This document shows, in pieces, positions 32,967 through 40,740 of a DNA stretch of 64,000 nucleotides; the stretch's first letter is position 1; every line of letters begins with the position of its first letter. This stretch comes from Rhodococcus oxybenzonivorans (GTDB lineage Bacteria; Actinomycetota; Actinomycetes; Mycobacteriales; Mycobacteriaceae): the NCBI RefSeq assembly GCF_003130705.1, contig NZ_CP021354.1, positions 6,386,001-6,450,000 of the forward strand. Direction: 5' to 3'. Made by a program: the position numbers and the translations under genes. Below the pieces are notes generated by a model that was not told the origin of the DNA, ran no database searches, and saw only the letters and a list, made by a program, of their open reading frames with translations.

Positions 32967-33547
32967 GCGAGTCCTGGTTTGCCCGGCCAACCCTGACCGG
33001 AACCCACGTCCGTCTCGAGCCGCTGTGCGACGACCACATCGACGCGCTGCTCGCGGCCGTCGACGACCCGCGAATCTTCCACTGGACCTCGGTGGACATC
33101 ACCGACCGCAAAGATGCAGCGACATTCGTCCGAACCGCGAACGAAGACCCGACGCGACTCGCCTACGCACAGATCGACCTGGCCACCGACATCCTCGTCG
33201 GGTCCACCTCCTACTACCTGATCGATCCGCGGAACCGTTGTCTCGCGATCGGGCATACCTGGCTGTCGCGATCCGCGCAGGGAACGCTGATCAACGCGGA
33301 TTCGAAGCTGCTCTTGCTTCGCCGCGCCTTCGAGGACCTCGGCGCGGTGCGCGTGGAATGGCACACCGACGAGCGCAACGCCCACTCCCGCGGTGCCATC
33401 GCGAAGTTGGGCGCCGAGTTCGAAGGCATACTGCGTAAACACCGACGACGGCGTGACGGTTCCTGGCGCAACACGGCACTGTTCTCCATGACCGACGACG
33501 ACTGGCCACGCGTGTGCCCCCGACTCCAGGCGAGAGTCGAGGGCTGA
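32963..33547 (+). CDS. GNAT family N-acetyltransferase (RimJ/RimL-like)
   Basis: 194 aa; ATG overlaps the transferase stop by 4 bp. RimJ/L-type GNAT: starts RPTLTGTHVRLEPLCDDHIDALLAAV, has LAIGHTWLSRSAQGTLINADSKLLLLRRAFEDLGAVRVEW and DERNAHSRGAIAKLGAEFEGILRKH. That last segment is the RNxxSxxxLxKLGFxxEG-type motif of ribosomal-protein Ser/Ala acetyltransferases, although the substrate is often unrelated (small molecules or N-termini). Coupled to the membrane transferase. Confidence 0.88.
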   Translation: MSESWFARPTLTGTHVRLEPLCDDHIDALLAAVDDPRIFHWTSVDITDRKDAATFVRTANEDPTRLAYAQIDLATDILVGSTSYYLIDPRNRCLAIGHTWLSRSAQGTLINADSKLLLLRRAFEDLGAVRVEWHTDERNAHSRGAIAKLGAEFEGILRKHRRRRDGSWRNTALFSMTDDDWPRVCPRLQARVEG

Positions 33548-33558
33548 CGCTGCGGTGA

Positions 33559-34503
33559 TCACACCACGGGTGCGGCGGACGAGATCTTCTTGACGAAGTC
33601 GATTACTGCCGACCGCATTTCGCTACTACGCGGAACAGCACCGGACATCCAGAAGGCCCCGTGGACAAGTCCGTCGAACCGGATGACCTCGGTGTCGACG
33701 CCCGCGTTCCGCAGGAGACCGCCGTATTCTTCGGCCTCGTCACGGGCCACCTCGTTCTCAGTGGTGAGCACGAGCGCCGGCGGCAGCCCAGACAGACTGG
33801 CGGCACGACTGGGCACGGCGTACGGATTGCCGGCGTCGTCGGGCGACGACAGGTAGTGACTCCAGAACCAGTCGAGGTCACCGGCGGAAATGACGTAGCC
33901 CTCGGCAAACTCCTCACGTGAGGGCAGTGTCGCGTGCGGATCGATCACGGGGTAGACCAGAACCTGGCCTCGCACACGGGGGCCGTCTTCGTCACGGGCA
34001 CGCAGCGCGGTGACTGCGGCCAGGTTCCCGCCCGCGCTGTCACCCATCACGATGATGTTGCCGGGGTCACCGCCGTAGCCTTCCACATTGTCGGACACCC
34101 AGCGCAGTGCCGCAGATGCGTCGTCGGCAGCGGCGGGGAAGCGATGCTCCGGTGCGCGGCGGTAGGTGGCGGCCACCACGATCGCGCCGGTGCCGTTCGC
34201 GACGGCGCGCGCCGGTTCGTCGATGACGTCGAGGTCACCGGCGACGAACCCACCGCCGTGGAAGTAGAGAACGACGGGCTGTGGCGACGGCCCGGTGGGG
34301 ACGTAAACCCGCAGCGGCAGTGATGTTCCGGCGCTGTCGTAGTGCGCGTCTTCGACGCGGTCGACCGGTTCGGGTGGCGCCTGCAGTCCCGTGAATGTCG
34401 ACACGACTGCGCGGGCCTCCTCCACGGACATCTCCGCAAATGGCTTCATGCCTTGTGCTCGTAGTCCGGCGATCAATTCTGCTGCGTTGGCGTCGAGTGC
34501 CAT
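33559..34503 (-). CDS. Alpha/beta hydrolase, hormone-sensitive lipase family (esterase)
   Basis: 314 aa from ATG 34503 (GAGGAG 6 bases upstream; the longer in-frame start is an artefact). Oxyanion motif YFHGGGFVAGD, nucleophile elbow GDSAGGNLAA, acid near ALVLTTENEVARDEA, and His in FDGLVHGAFWM. Monomeric cytoplasmic esterase. Follows the Baeyer-Villiger monooxygenase gene by 44 bp in the same direction, so it would hydrolyse the ester or lactone that enzyme forms, giving alcohol and acid. Confidence 0.93.
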   Translation of the reverse strand: MALDANAAELIAGLRAQGMKPFAEMSVEEARAVVSTFTGLQAPPEPVDRVEDAHYDSAGTSLPLRVYVPTGPSPQPVVLYFHGGGFVAGDLDVIDEPARAVANGTGAIVVAATYRRAPEHRFPAAADDASAALRWVSDNVEGYGGDPGNIIVMGDSAGGNLAAVTALRARDEDGPRVRGQVLVYPVIDPHATLPSREEFAEGYVISAGDLDWFWSHYLSSPDDAGNPYAVPSRAASLSGLPPALVLTTENEVARDEAEEYGGLLRNAGVDTEVIRFDGLVHGAFWMSGAVPRSSEMRSAVIDFVKKISSAAPVV

Positions 34504-34547
34504 GCGACTCTCCTCGGTGTGATGGTGTTCGGGATCGGGGGTTCGGT

Positions 34548-36188
34548 TCAGGACACGGTGAGCGGTGAATCGGTGCGGGTGAGAATGAAACCCGCATAGC
34601 CGTCGGCGACGACCTCCGCGCAGGTGGCGCGATAAGCAGGAGCCCCGCCGAGGTAGACCATGCACGCCCTCGGCTTACCGGGAATATTCGCACCCATGTA
34701 CCACGAGTTCGTCTCCGGAAGCAGGGTCTGATTGGCGATGTCATTGGTCAATGCGCCCCAGGAATTTTCGGCATCTTTGCTGGGCTCGATGACATCGAGC
34801 CCACGCTGGTTCAGGTAGTCGATCGCATCGGTAGCGAAGTCGACGTGGTCCTCGATGGCGAGCGGCATGTTGTAGAGCACCGACGGCGACTGCGGGCCGG
34901 TGATGAGGAACAGGTTCGGGAACTCGTGAACCATGATGCCGAGATAGGTCGTGGGGCCGTGGTCCCACTTCTGGGCCAACGGCAGGCCACCCCGACCGCG
35001 GATGTCCATGGCCATGAGGGGGCCGGTCATCGCGTCGAATCCGGTCGCCAGAACGATCGTGTCCACCTCGTAGACGCGGTCACCGACCCGCACACCGGTA
35101 GCGGTGATCTCGTCGATCGGCGTGGTCTTCACGTCGACGATGTTCACGGTGTCGCGGTTGAACGCCTCGTAGTAGTTGGTCTCCAGGGGAGGGCGTTTGG
35201 TGCCGTACGAGTATCCGGTCGGTGCCAGCTTGGCGGCCTTCTCGGGGTCCTGGACGCGCTCGCGGATCCGGTCGCGAATGTAATCGGCGATCGTGTCGTT
35301 GGCCTTCTTGTCGAACAGGATGTCTTGATAGGAGTCGATGAACAGCCGGAAACCGCCGGCGTTCCAGCGCGCGTCGAATGTGCGGCGCCGTTCTTCCGCG
35401 TCGACGGCGAGCGCCGACGGCTGGACCTGATCGAAGGGCACGCCGAGGAAGTGGTTGCGGGCCGCGTTCCGCACCTTGCCGTAATTGCGTTTGATCTCGG
35501 CGACTTCGTCCGAGTCGCTCGGGCCGTTGCCGAGAGGTGTCGCGAAGTTGGGTGTGCGCTGGAAGACCGTCAGTTCGGCTGCCTCCTGGGCAATGAACGG
35601 GATCGCCTGGATGCCACTGGCTCCGGTACCGATCACCGCGACCCGCTTGCCGGTGAAGTCGGCGCCCTCGTGCGGCCAGTTACCGGTCATCAGCACCTCC
35701 CCGCGGAAGCTGTCGATGCCGCCGAACTCCGGTGTCTTCGGCACGGACAGGTTGCCGGCCCCGGAAATGAAGTAGCGGCTCCGCACTATCTCGCCGGTGT
35801 CGGTGTGCACGGTCCACAGCGAGTTCTCGTCGTCCCAGTGGACGCCGACCACCCGCGTGCCGAAGGTGATGTCCTTGCGTAGATCGAAGCGGTCCGCGAC
35901 ATGCTCGAGGTAGCGGAGAATCTCCGGCTGGCCCGCGAATTTCTCACTCCACTGCCACTCCTGCTGGAGGTCCTCGTCGAATGAGTAGGAGTAGTGGATG
36001 CTCTCGATGTCGCAGCGCGCACCCGGGTACCGATTCCAGAACCAGGTACCGCCGACGTCGGAGCCGGCCTCGAAGACGCGGGTCGACAGCTGCATCATGT
36101 CGCGTAGCTTGTGGAGCGCGTAGAGGCCGGCGAACCCGGCACCCACGACAACGACGTCGACATCGGGAGAAGAAATGGGCTGTGACAT
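34548..36188 (-). CDS. Type I Baeyer-Villiger flavin monooxygenase with variant fingerprint
   Basis: 546 aa from ATG 36188. FAD Rossmann VVVVGAGFAGLYAL at about residues 12-25, NADPH Rossmann VAVIGTGASGIQ at about 179-190, and between them the Baeyer-Villiger fingerprint FxGxxxHxxxWP as FRGEVLMTGNWP, with Met167 where His is normal. The rest of the sequence (GGTWFWNRYPGARCDIES, TGFDAMTGPL) agrees with the cyclohexanone/4-hydroxyacetophenone type. Converts a ketone to an ester with O2 and NADPH. The divergent LuxR protein probably regulates it. Confidence 0.9.
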   Translation of the reverse strand: MSQPISSPDVDVVVVGAGFAGLYALHKLRDMMQLSTRVFEAGSDVGGTWFWNRYPGARCDIESIHYSYSFDEDLQQEWQWSEKFAGQPEILRYLEHVADRFDLRKDITFGTRVVGVHWDDENSLWTVHTDTGEIVRSRYFISGAGNLSVPKTPEFGGIDSFRGEVLMTGNWPHEGADFTGKRVAVIGTGASGIQAIPFIAQEAAELTVFQRTPNFATPLGNGPSDSDEVAEIKRNYGKVRNAARNHFLGVPFDQVQPSALAVDAEERRRTFDARWNAGGFRLFIDSYQDILFDKKANDTIADYIRDRIRERVQDPEKAAKLAPTGYSYGTKRPPLETNYYEAFNRDTVNIVDVKTTPIDEITATGVRVGDRVYEVDTIVLATGFDAMTGPLMAMDIRGRGGLPLAQKWDHGPTTYLGIMVHEFPNLFLITGPQSPSVLYNMPLAIEDHVDFATDAIDYLNQRGLDVIEPSKDAENSWGALTNDIANQTLLPETNSWYMGANIPGKPRACMVYLGGAPAYRATCAEVVADGYAGFILTRTDSPLTVS

Positions 36189-36265
36189 GGTGATGGGCTC
36201 CTCGTAGAACGTGCGATCCGGCGGGACTCGAGCGGGTAACCGGGGTATGCAACGACAATGGCCCA

Positions 36266-36330
36266 CGTCACATCACCCCCACACGGGGTAAAACACCCCC
36301 TTCGTTACCTGTGTTGGCCGTCACATCACC
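36266..36330. promoter_or_regulatory. Repeated CGTCACATCACC and CGGGGTAA motifs in the divergent promoter
   Basis: In the 223-bp gap between the monooxygenase and LuxR genes, CGTCACATCACC occurs at 36266-36277 and 36319-36330, and a CGGGGTAA/GGGGGTAA motif lies close to each (at about 36284 and 36333). The 53-bp periodicity (five helical turns) suggests sites for a looping or cooperative activator, probably the LuxR protein. Confidence 0.5.
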
Positions 36331-36411
36331 GCGGGGGTAAGTTCGTCCCACAGCTGGTCACTCCGGGATGGGAGGCATCCACTGACTCGCAGCAGAGAAC
36401 TGAAGAGATCG

Positions 36412-38706
36412 ATGACCAGCTTCATCGGTCGACGACGCGAGATCGAGGAAGCCCGCGCACGCCTACAGCAATCTCGGCTCGTATCGCTCCTGGGTGTCGG
36501 CGGCGTCGGTAAGACACGGTTGGCCGAGGAGCTTGCCGTGCGCTCCGCCCGCGCCTTCCGCGACTCCGTCCGGTGGATCGATCTCGCTTCCGTGCGGCAG
36601 CCCGAGGCCGTGCCGTCCGCCGCGGCCGTCGCCCTCGGAGTGACCGACCAGTCGAGCCGAGCAGTCATGGACAAGGTGATCGATCACGTGCAGTCGCGGC
36701 ACATGCTGATCGTTCTCGACAACTGCGAACACCTGCTGTCCGCTGCAGCCGAATTGGTGAGCACAGTCCTCGCGGCGGCGCCGGAGGTACGAATCGTCAC
36801 GACGAGTCGCGAACCACTCTCCATCGCCGGTGAGTACGTCTATATGCTTCCGCCCCTGAGCACCCCAGGGGAGATCGAAGACTGCCAGGCCGCCGACATC
36901 GCGCACTTCGAGTCGGTGTCGCTGCTCGTGGAACGGGCGCAAAGCGTGGTCGCCGACTTCCAACTCACCGACACCAATGCCCGTGCCGTTGCCCAGCTGT
37001 GCAACCGGCTCGACGGCATCCCGCTCGCGATCGAACTCGCCGCGGCGCGGTTGCGATCGCTGTCGCCGTCCCAGCTCGTCGAACGCCTCGACAAAAGGTT
37101 CGCACTCCTCACCGGCGGCGACCGGGGGGCGATGCCCCGGCAGCAAACGCTGCGCGCCCTCATCGACTGGAGTTTCGAACTCTGTTCGGACACCGAGCGG
37201 TTGCTGTGGGCGCGGCTCTCCGTCTTCTCGGGTAGCTTCGATCTCGATGCCGCGGAGGCAATCTGCGGATTCGGAGATCTGTCGGACACCCCGGTCATCG
37301 ACGTCCTCGACCGGCTGATCGGCAAATGCCTTGTCACCGTCGACCGTACGACCGAACAGCTGCGCTACTCCCAGTTGATGACCGTGCGCGAATACGGTCA
37401 TGAACTTCTCGAAAAGAGTGGCGACAGCGAGGAATTATTTCACCGCCATCTCGAGCACTACTCGACGCGAGCCGACCGCTCGTCGATCGACTGGTGCGGG
37501 CCAGGACAATCCGAGATTCTCGCCGGACTCCGCATCGATCACCCCAATTTCGTCGCGGCACTCGACTGGTCGCTTCGTGACGCTTCGCAGCGGGCCGCCG
37601 CGGCGCGGCTGGCCGTCGCGCTGCGCTACCACTGGATCGCGGGCGGCTACCTGTCGGACGGCCGGATCCGACTCGAACGGATCCTCCAGCATCTCGCCGC
37701 GCCCACCCGCGAGCGGGGGGATGTGCTCTGGGTGACCGCCTGGACCGCCCTCATCCAGGGTGATCATGACGCTGCCCTCGCACACCTCGACGAGTGCACC
37801 CACCTCGCGACCGCACTCGGCGACGATCGGCTGCGGGCACACGCCGACCACTGGCGCGGCATTCATGCCGTGTTCTCCGGCAAACCCGCAGATGCCATCC
37901 GCTTGTTCCATGACGCCATCACCGTTCACCGCTCGTTGGGCGATCTCGCGTCCGTGCTGACCGCATCGTTCGAACTGGGCATGGCTCAAACCTACGACGG
38001 TCAGCTCGACAGTGCCCTCCGGACGTGCGGTGAGGTGATCGCGGTGGCGGACGCACACGGTGAGAAGTGGAACAAGGCCTACGCCCTGTGGGTATCGAGC
38101 GTCGCATACTTCCACCTCGGCCGCCACGATGACGCCGTCGAGGCGGCTGAGCAGGCATTGCGCATTCAGCATGACTTCAAGGACAAGATCTGCACGGCCC
38201 TGTCCATCGAGCTGCTGTCGTGGGTGGCGGCATCCAGCGGGGATGCCGGCGGGGCAGCCACACTCAGCGGTGCAGCAAAGGGGGTATGGCGCCGGCTCGG
38301 CACGTCCGTCGTGGCGTTCGGTCCGCACATCACCGAGGACTCACTGACGTCGGAGCGCAGGGCCGCTCGCACAATCGGAGCGGACGAGTTCGCCCGGCTC
38401 GCGGCACCCGCGGTCGGGCTGACCATCGATCAGGCCGTCGACCTTGCCCTCGGGACTCGGCCGGACGCGGCGCCGACGCCACCCGCGGAAGCCTCACCGC
38501 TGACCCGTCGTGAGCAGCAGATCGCCGAACTCCTCGCCGAGGGACTCAGCAATCGTCAGATAGCCGACGCACTGGTGATCTCACGGCGTACCGTCGACGG
38601 CCACGTCGAACACATCCTCGACAAGCTTGCCGTCAGCTCGCGCACCCAGGTCGCAGCCTGGGTCGCGGCCCGTGCACACCCGCGCATCGGGCAGGCCGGC
38701 GGATAG
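36412..38706 (+). CDS. Large LuxR-type regulator with AAA/NB-ARC-like ATPase domain
   Basis: 764 aa. Residues 1-330: ATPase with Walker A LGVGGVGKTRL (28-36), sensor/Walker B MLIVLDNCEHLL and the conserved IPLAIELAAARLRSLSP helix of the AfsR/LAL-like ATPases. The middle is helical TPR-like (about 400-640). The C-terminal LuxR HTH is LTRREQQIAELLAEGLSNRQIADALVISRRTVDGHVEHIL. Probably an activator of the divergent monooxygenase-esterase operon sensing its ketone substrate or an aromatic; effector unknown. Confidence 0.9.
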   Translation: MTSFIGRRREIEEARARLQQSRLVSLLGVGGVGKTRLAEELAVRSARAFRDSVRWIDLASVRQPEAVPSAAAVALGVTDQSSRAVMDKVIDHVQSRHMLIVLDNCEHLLSAAAELVSTVLAAAPEVRIVTTSREPLSIAGEYVYMLPPLSTPGEIEDCQAADIAHFESVSLLVERAQSVVADFQLTDTNARAVAQLCNRLDGIPLAIELAAARLRSLSPSQLVERLDKRFALLTGGDRGAMPRQQTLRALIDWSFELCSDTERLLWARLSVFSGSFDLDAAEAICGFGDLSDTPVIDVLDRLIGKCLVTVDRTTEQLRYSQLMTVREYGHELLEKSGDSEELFHRHLEHYSTRADRSSIDWCGPGQSEILAGLRIDHPNFVAALDWSLRDASQRAAAARLAVALRYHWIAGGYLSDGRIRLERILQHLAAPTRERGDVLWVTAWTALIQGDHDAALAHLDECTHLATALGDDRLRAHADHWRGIHAVFSGKPADAIRLFHDAITVHRSLGDLASVLTASFELGMAQTYDGQLDSALRTCGEVIAVADAHGEKWNKAYALWVSSVAYFHLGRHDDAVEAAEQALRIQHDFKDKICTALSIELLSWVAASSGDAGGAATLSGAAKGVWRRLGTSVVAFGPHITEDSLTSERRAARTIGADEFARLAAPAVGLTIDQAVDLALGTRPDAAPTPPAEASPLTRREQQIAELLAEGLSNRQIADALVISRRTVDGHVEHILDKLAVSSRTQVAAWVAARAHPRIGQAGG

Positions 38707-38716
38707 CCGGAACGTA

Positions 38717-38771
38717 ACCACCATCTGCTCGAAAGGTGGTGTACTTCCAGACATCTGGGCGGGTCTATACT
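38717..38771. promoter_or_regulatory. Short hairpin and TATACT box upstream of the dispanin gene
   Basis: ACCACC (38717-38722) and GGTGGT (38735-38740) flank a 12-nt loop just after the LuxR stop and may terminate it. A TATACT hexamer at 38766-38771, about 47 bp before the dispanin ATG, resembles a -10 box; the -35 is poor. Low confidence. Confidence 0.3.
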
Positions 38772-38817
38772 CCACGACGGCGCCCACGGTCGTGGGCTGA
38801 ACCACGGGGAGGCATGC

Positions 38818-39105
38818 ATGACGGCGCAGCATCAGGACACCTCGGCAGACTTCGACGGCCCGCTGGCGCCGCCGCCCGCAAGCAGTCTGCCACTTGCAAT
38901 CCTGGCGGTGGTCGCCTTCGTTCCGTTCGGCATCGTCGCTCTTCTCCGCGCGCTCTCCGTCCACCGACTGTGGGAGCAGGGGGAGTACGACCGTTCGGTG
39001 CGGGCCGCCGCCGACGCCCGCCAGTGGTCGATCAGAGCCATGTCGCTCGGCGTCTCTATCGCCGTGTTCCTCGTCGGCGCCGCGTACGTGCTCGCGAACC
39101 GCTAG
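38818..39105 (+). CDS. CD225/dispanin-family small membrane protein
   Basis: 95 aa with GGGGAGG before the ATG. Two membrane segments (LPLAILAVVAFVPFGIVALLRAL and SLGVSIAVFLVGAAYVLANR) separated by a polar loop VHRLWEQGEYDRSVRAAADARQWS. This is the bacterial dispanin/CD225 layout, although the typical PxxxGxxA loop is partly changed. Function unknown in bacteria. Converges on the GT87 gene with a 4-bp overlap. Confidence 0.75.
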   Translation: MTAQHQDTSADFDGPLAPPPASSLPLAILAVVAFVPFGIVALLRALSVHRLWEQGEYDRSVRAAADARQWSIRAMSLGVSIAVFLVGAAYVLANR

Positions 39106-40718
39106 CCGCTCGTCGTCCAGGCGTCCTGTGGTGGTGCATTTTTCGACACTCGAGGCCGCAACCAGATCGGCAACCGGCGCGGCTGCGCGTCCGGTGCCTG
39201 ATCGAGCACTCCACCCGAGGGGTCGTCGATGAACCCGTACCGCACGAGGTCCTCGTCGGGCCGGTAGATCTGACGGATGATCAGAACGCACAGTGCAACC
39301 ACCGCGACATCACGAACCACCACCGCGGAGGTGAACCATTGCTCGGGAAGACCTTTGTTGGAGACGCCGAGGTAGTACATCATGCGGGGCACCCACACCA
39401 GGGCGTCGACGGTCATCCACGCGAGAAGAATTCGACGGTGCGGTAGGGCGAGCACAGCCAGCGGGACGAGCCACAGCGAATACTGCGGGCTCCACACTTT
39501 GTTGGTGAGAAGGAAACCGGCAACCAACAGAAAGCACAGCTGCGTCAGCCGGGGACGCTGCGGCGCGGTGAGCGCGACATAGCCCACGCCCACACAGACC
39601 AGAGCGAACAGTACGAACGACACCGCGTTGAGGATGGTCGGCGCCTGCCCTACCGGGAGAACGCCGTCGAAACCGGTCCACCCGGTGAACGAAGTGACGA
39701 CGTTGTACAGCGAGTCGGGGTCGGCGCCGCGTTCGGAATTGAGTCTGAAGAATTCGGCCCACCCGCGCGGGAAGAGCAGGGCGATAGGCAGATTGACCGC
39801 GAGCCACGTGCTTATCGCGGTCAACGCGGTCACCGACCAGTCCCGAGTCTTGCCGGTGCGCACGCACAGCACCAGCAGTGGTCCGAGGAGTAGCAGCGGA
39901 TACAGTTTGGCCGCGCCACCGAGACCGAGTAGGACACCGGCGAGCACCGGACGTTTCCGCGACCACGCAAGCAGGCCACCGGTAGCGAAAGCTGTTGCCA
40001 GCGGGTCGAAATTGGTGAACGCATGGACGATCACGAGCGGTGAACCGGCCACCAGCGCGGCGTCCCAGACACGGCGCCCGGCCAGAAGCGCACTGGCCCA
40101 GACGGTGACGAGCCACGCCGCGGCCAGCCCGAGCGCCACCACATTGAAATAGATGGCGACCTGCAGGGCACCCGGTAGCCAGTGGACGGCGTCCCACGCC
40201 TTGGCCACCGCCATGGCGCCGTATTGATACAGACCCGACACCACCGGGTACTCCATGTAGCGGCGCTGCATCTGGCCGTTGCCGGCGTCTTCCTCCCACC
40301 ACTTCTTGTAGGGGAAGGCGCCCTCGTTCAGCCGTTCGGCCCCGTACAGCGGCACGGTGTCGGAGTAACACATCGCGACATATTGCCGGTTACCGCTCCA
40401 GTCGAGACCCAGCGCACCGTTCGCGCCCACCGGGGCCTGCTGGATACAGGGCGCCTTGGCGAACCAGCCGAGCGCGAGAAAGACGACCGCCAACAACAGG
40501 ATCGCCCGCATCGGCGTGAAGAACCGACTGCGCCCCACCACCGCGTGCCGACCTACCGGGCCACCGATCACCCCGGACAGCTCCGACACCAGCGGGTCGG
40601 TGCGGCCGGGAACATCCCGCCAGTCCGCCGAACGCTGATCCTCCGCCAATGGTGCGGGCGAGACGAATTCCACCTCGCCCGCGTCTCGGACGAGGTGCGC
40701 GTTCGGGTTTTCGGCCAC
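39102..40718 (-). CDS. GT87-type mannosyltransferase-like protein (Rv0051 positional homologue)
   Basis: 538 aa, GTG start. Cytoplasmic N-terminus of about 70 residues, then 10-11 membrane helices. Family segments are PLYGAERLNEGAFPYKKW with an acidic residue, YMEYPVVSGLYQYGAMAVA, and GGAAKLYPLLLLGPLLVLC. It directly follows the ponA-type gene on the same strand, as Rv0051 follows ponA1 (Rv0050) in M. tuberculosis. Likely envelope glycosylation coupled with peptidoglycan synthesis; donor/acceptor not known. Confidence 0.88.
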   Translation of the reverse strand: MAENPNAHLVRDAGEVEFVSPAPLAEDQRSADWRDVPGRTDPLVSELSGVIGGPVGRHAVVGRSRFFTPMRAILLLAVVFLALGWFAKAPCIQQAPVGANGALGLDWSGNRQYVAMCYSDTVPLYGAERLNEGAFPYKKWWEEDAGNGQMQRRYMEYPVVSGLYQYGAMAVAKAWDAVHWLPGALQVAIYFNVVALGLAAAWLVTVWASALLAGRRVWDAALVAGSPLVIVHAFTNFDPLATAFATGGLLAWSRKRPVLAGVLLGLGGAAKLYPLLLLGPLLVLCVRTGKTRDWSVTALTAISTWLAVNLPIALLFPRGWAEFFRLNSERGADPDSLYNVVTSFTGWTGFDGVLPVGQAPTILNAVSFVLFALVCVGVGYVALTAPQRPRLTQLCFLLVAGFLLTNKVWSPQYSLWLVPLAVLALPHRRILLAWMTVDALVWVPRMMYYLGVSNKGLPEQWFTSAVVVRDVAVVALCVLIIRQIYRPDEDLVRYGFIDDPSGGVLDQAPDAQPRRLPIWLRPRVSKNAPPQDAWTTSG

Positions 40719-40740
40719 TACGCGAGGCTACCGGTCGTCG

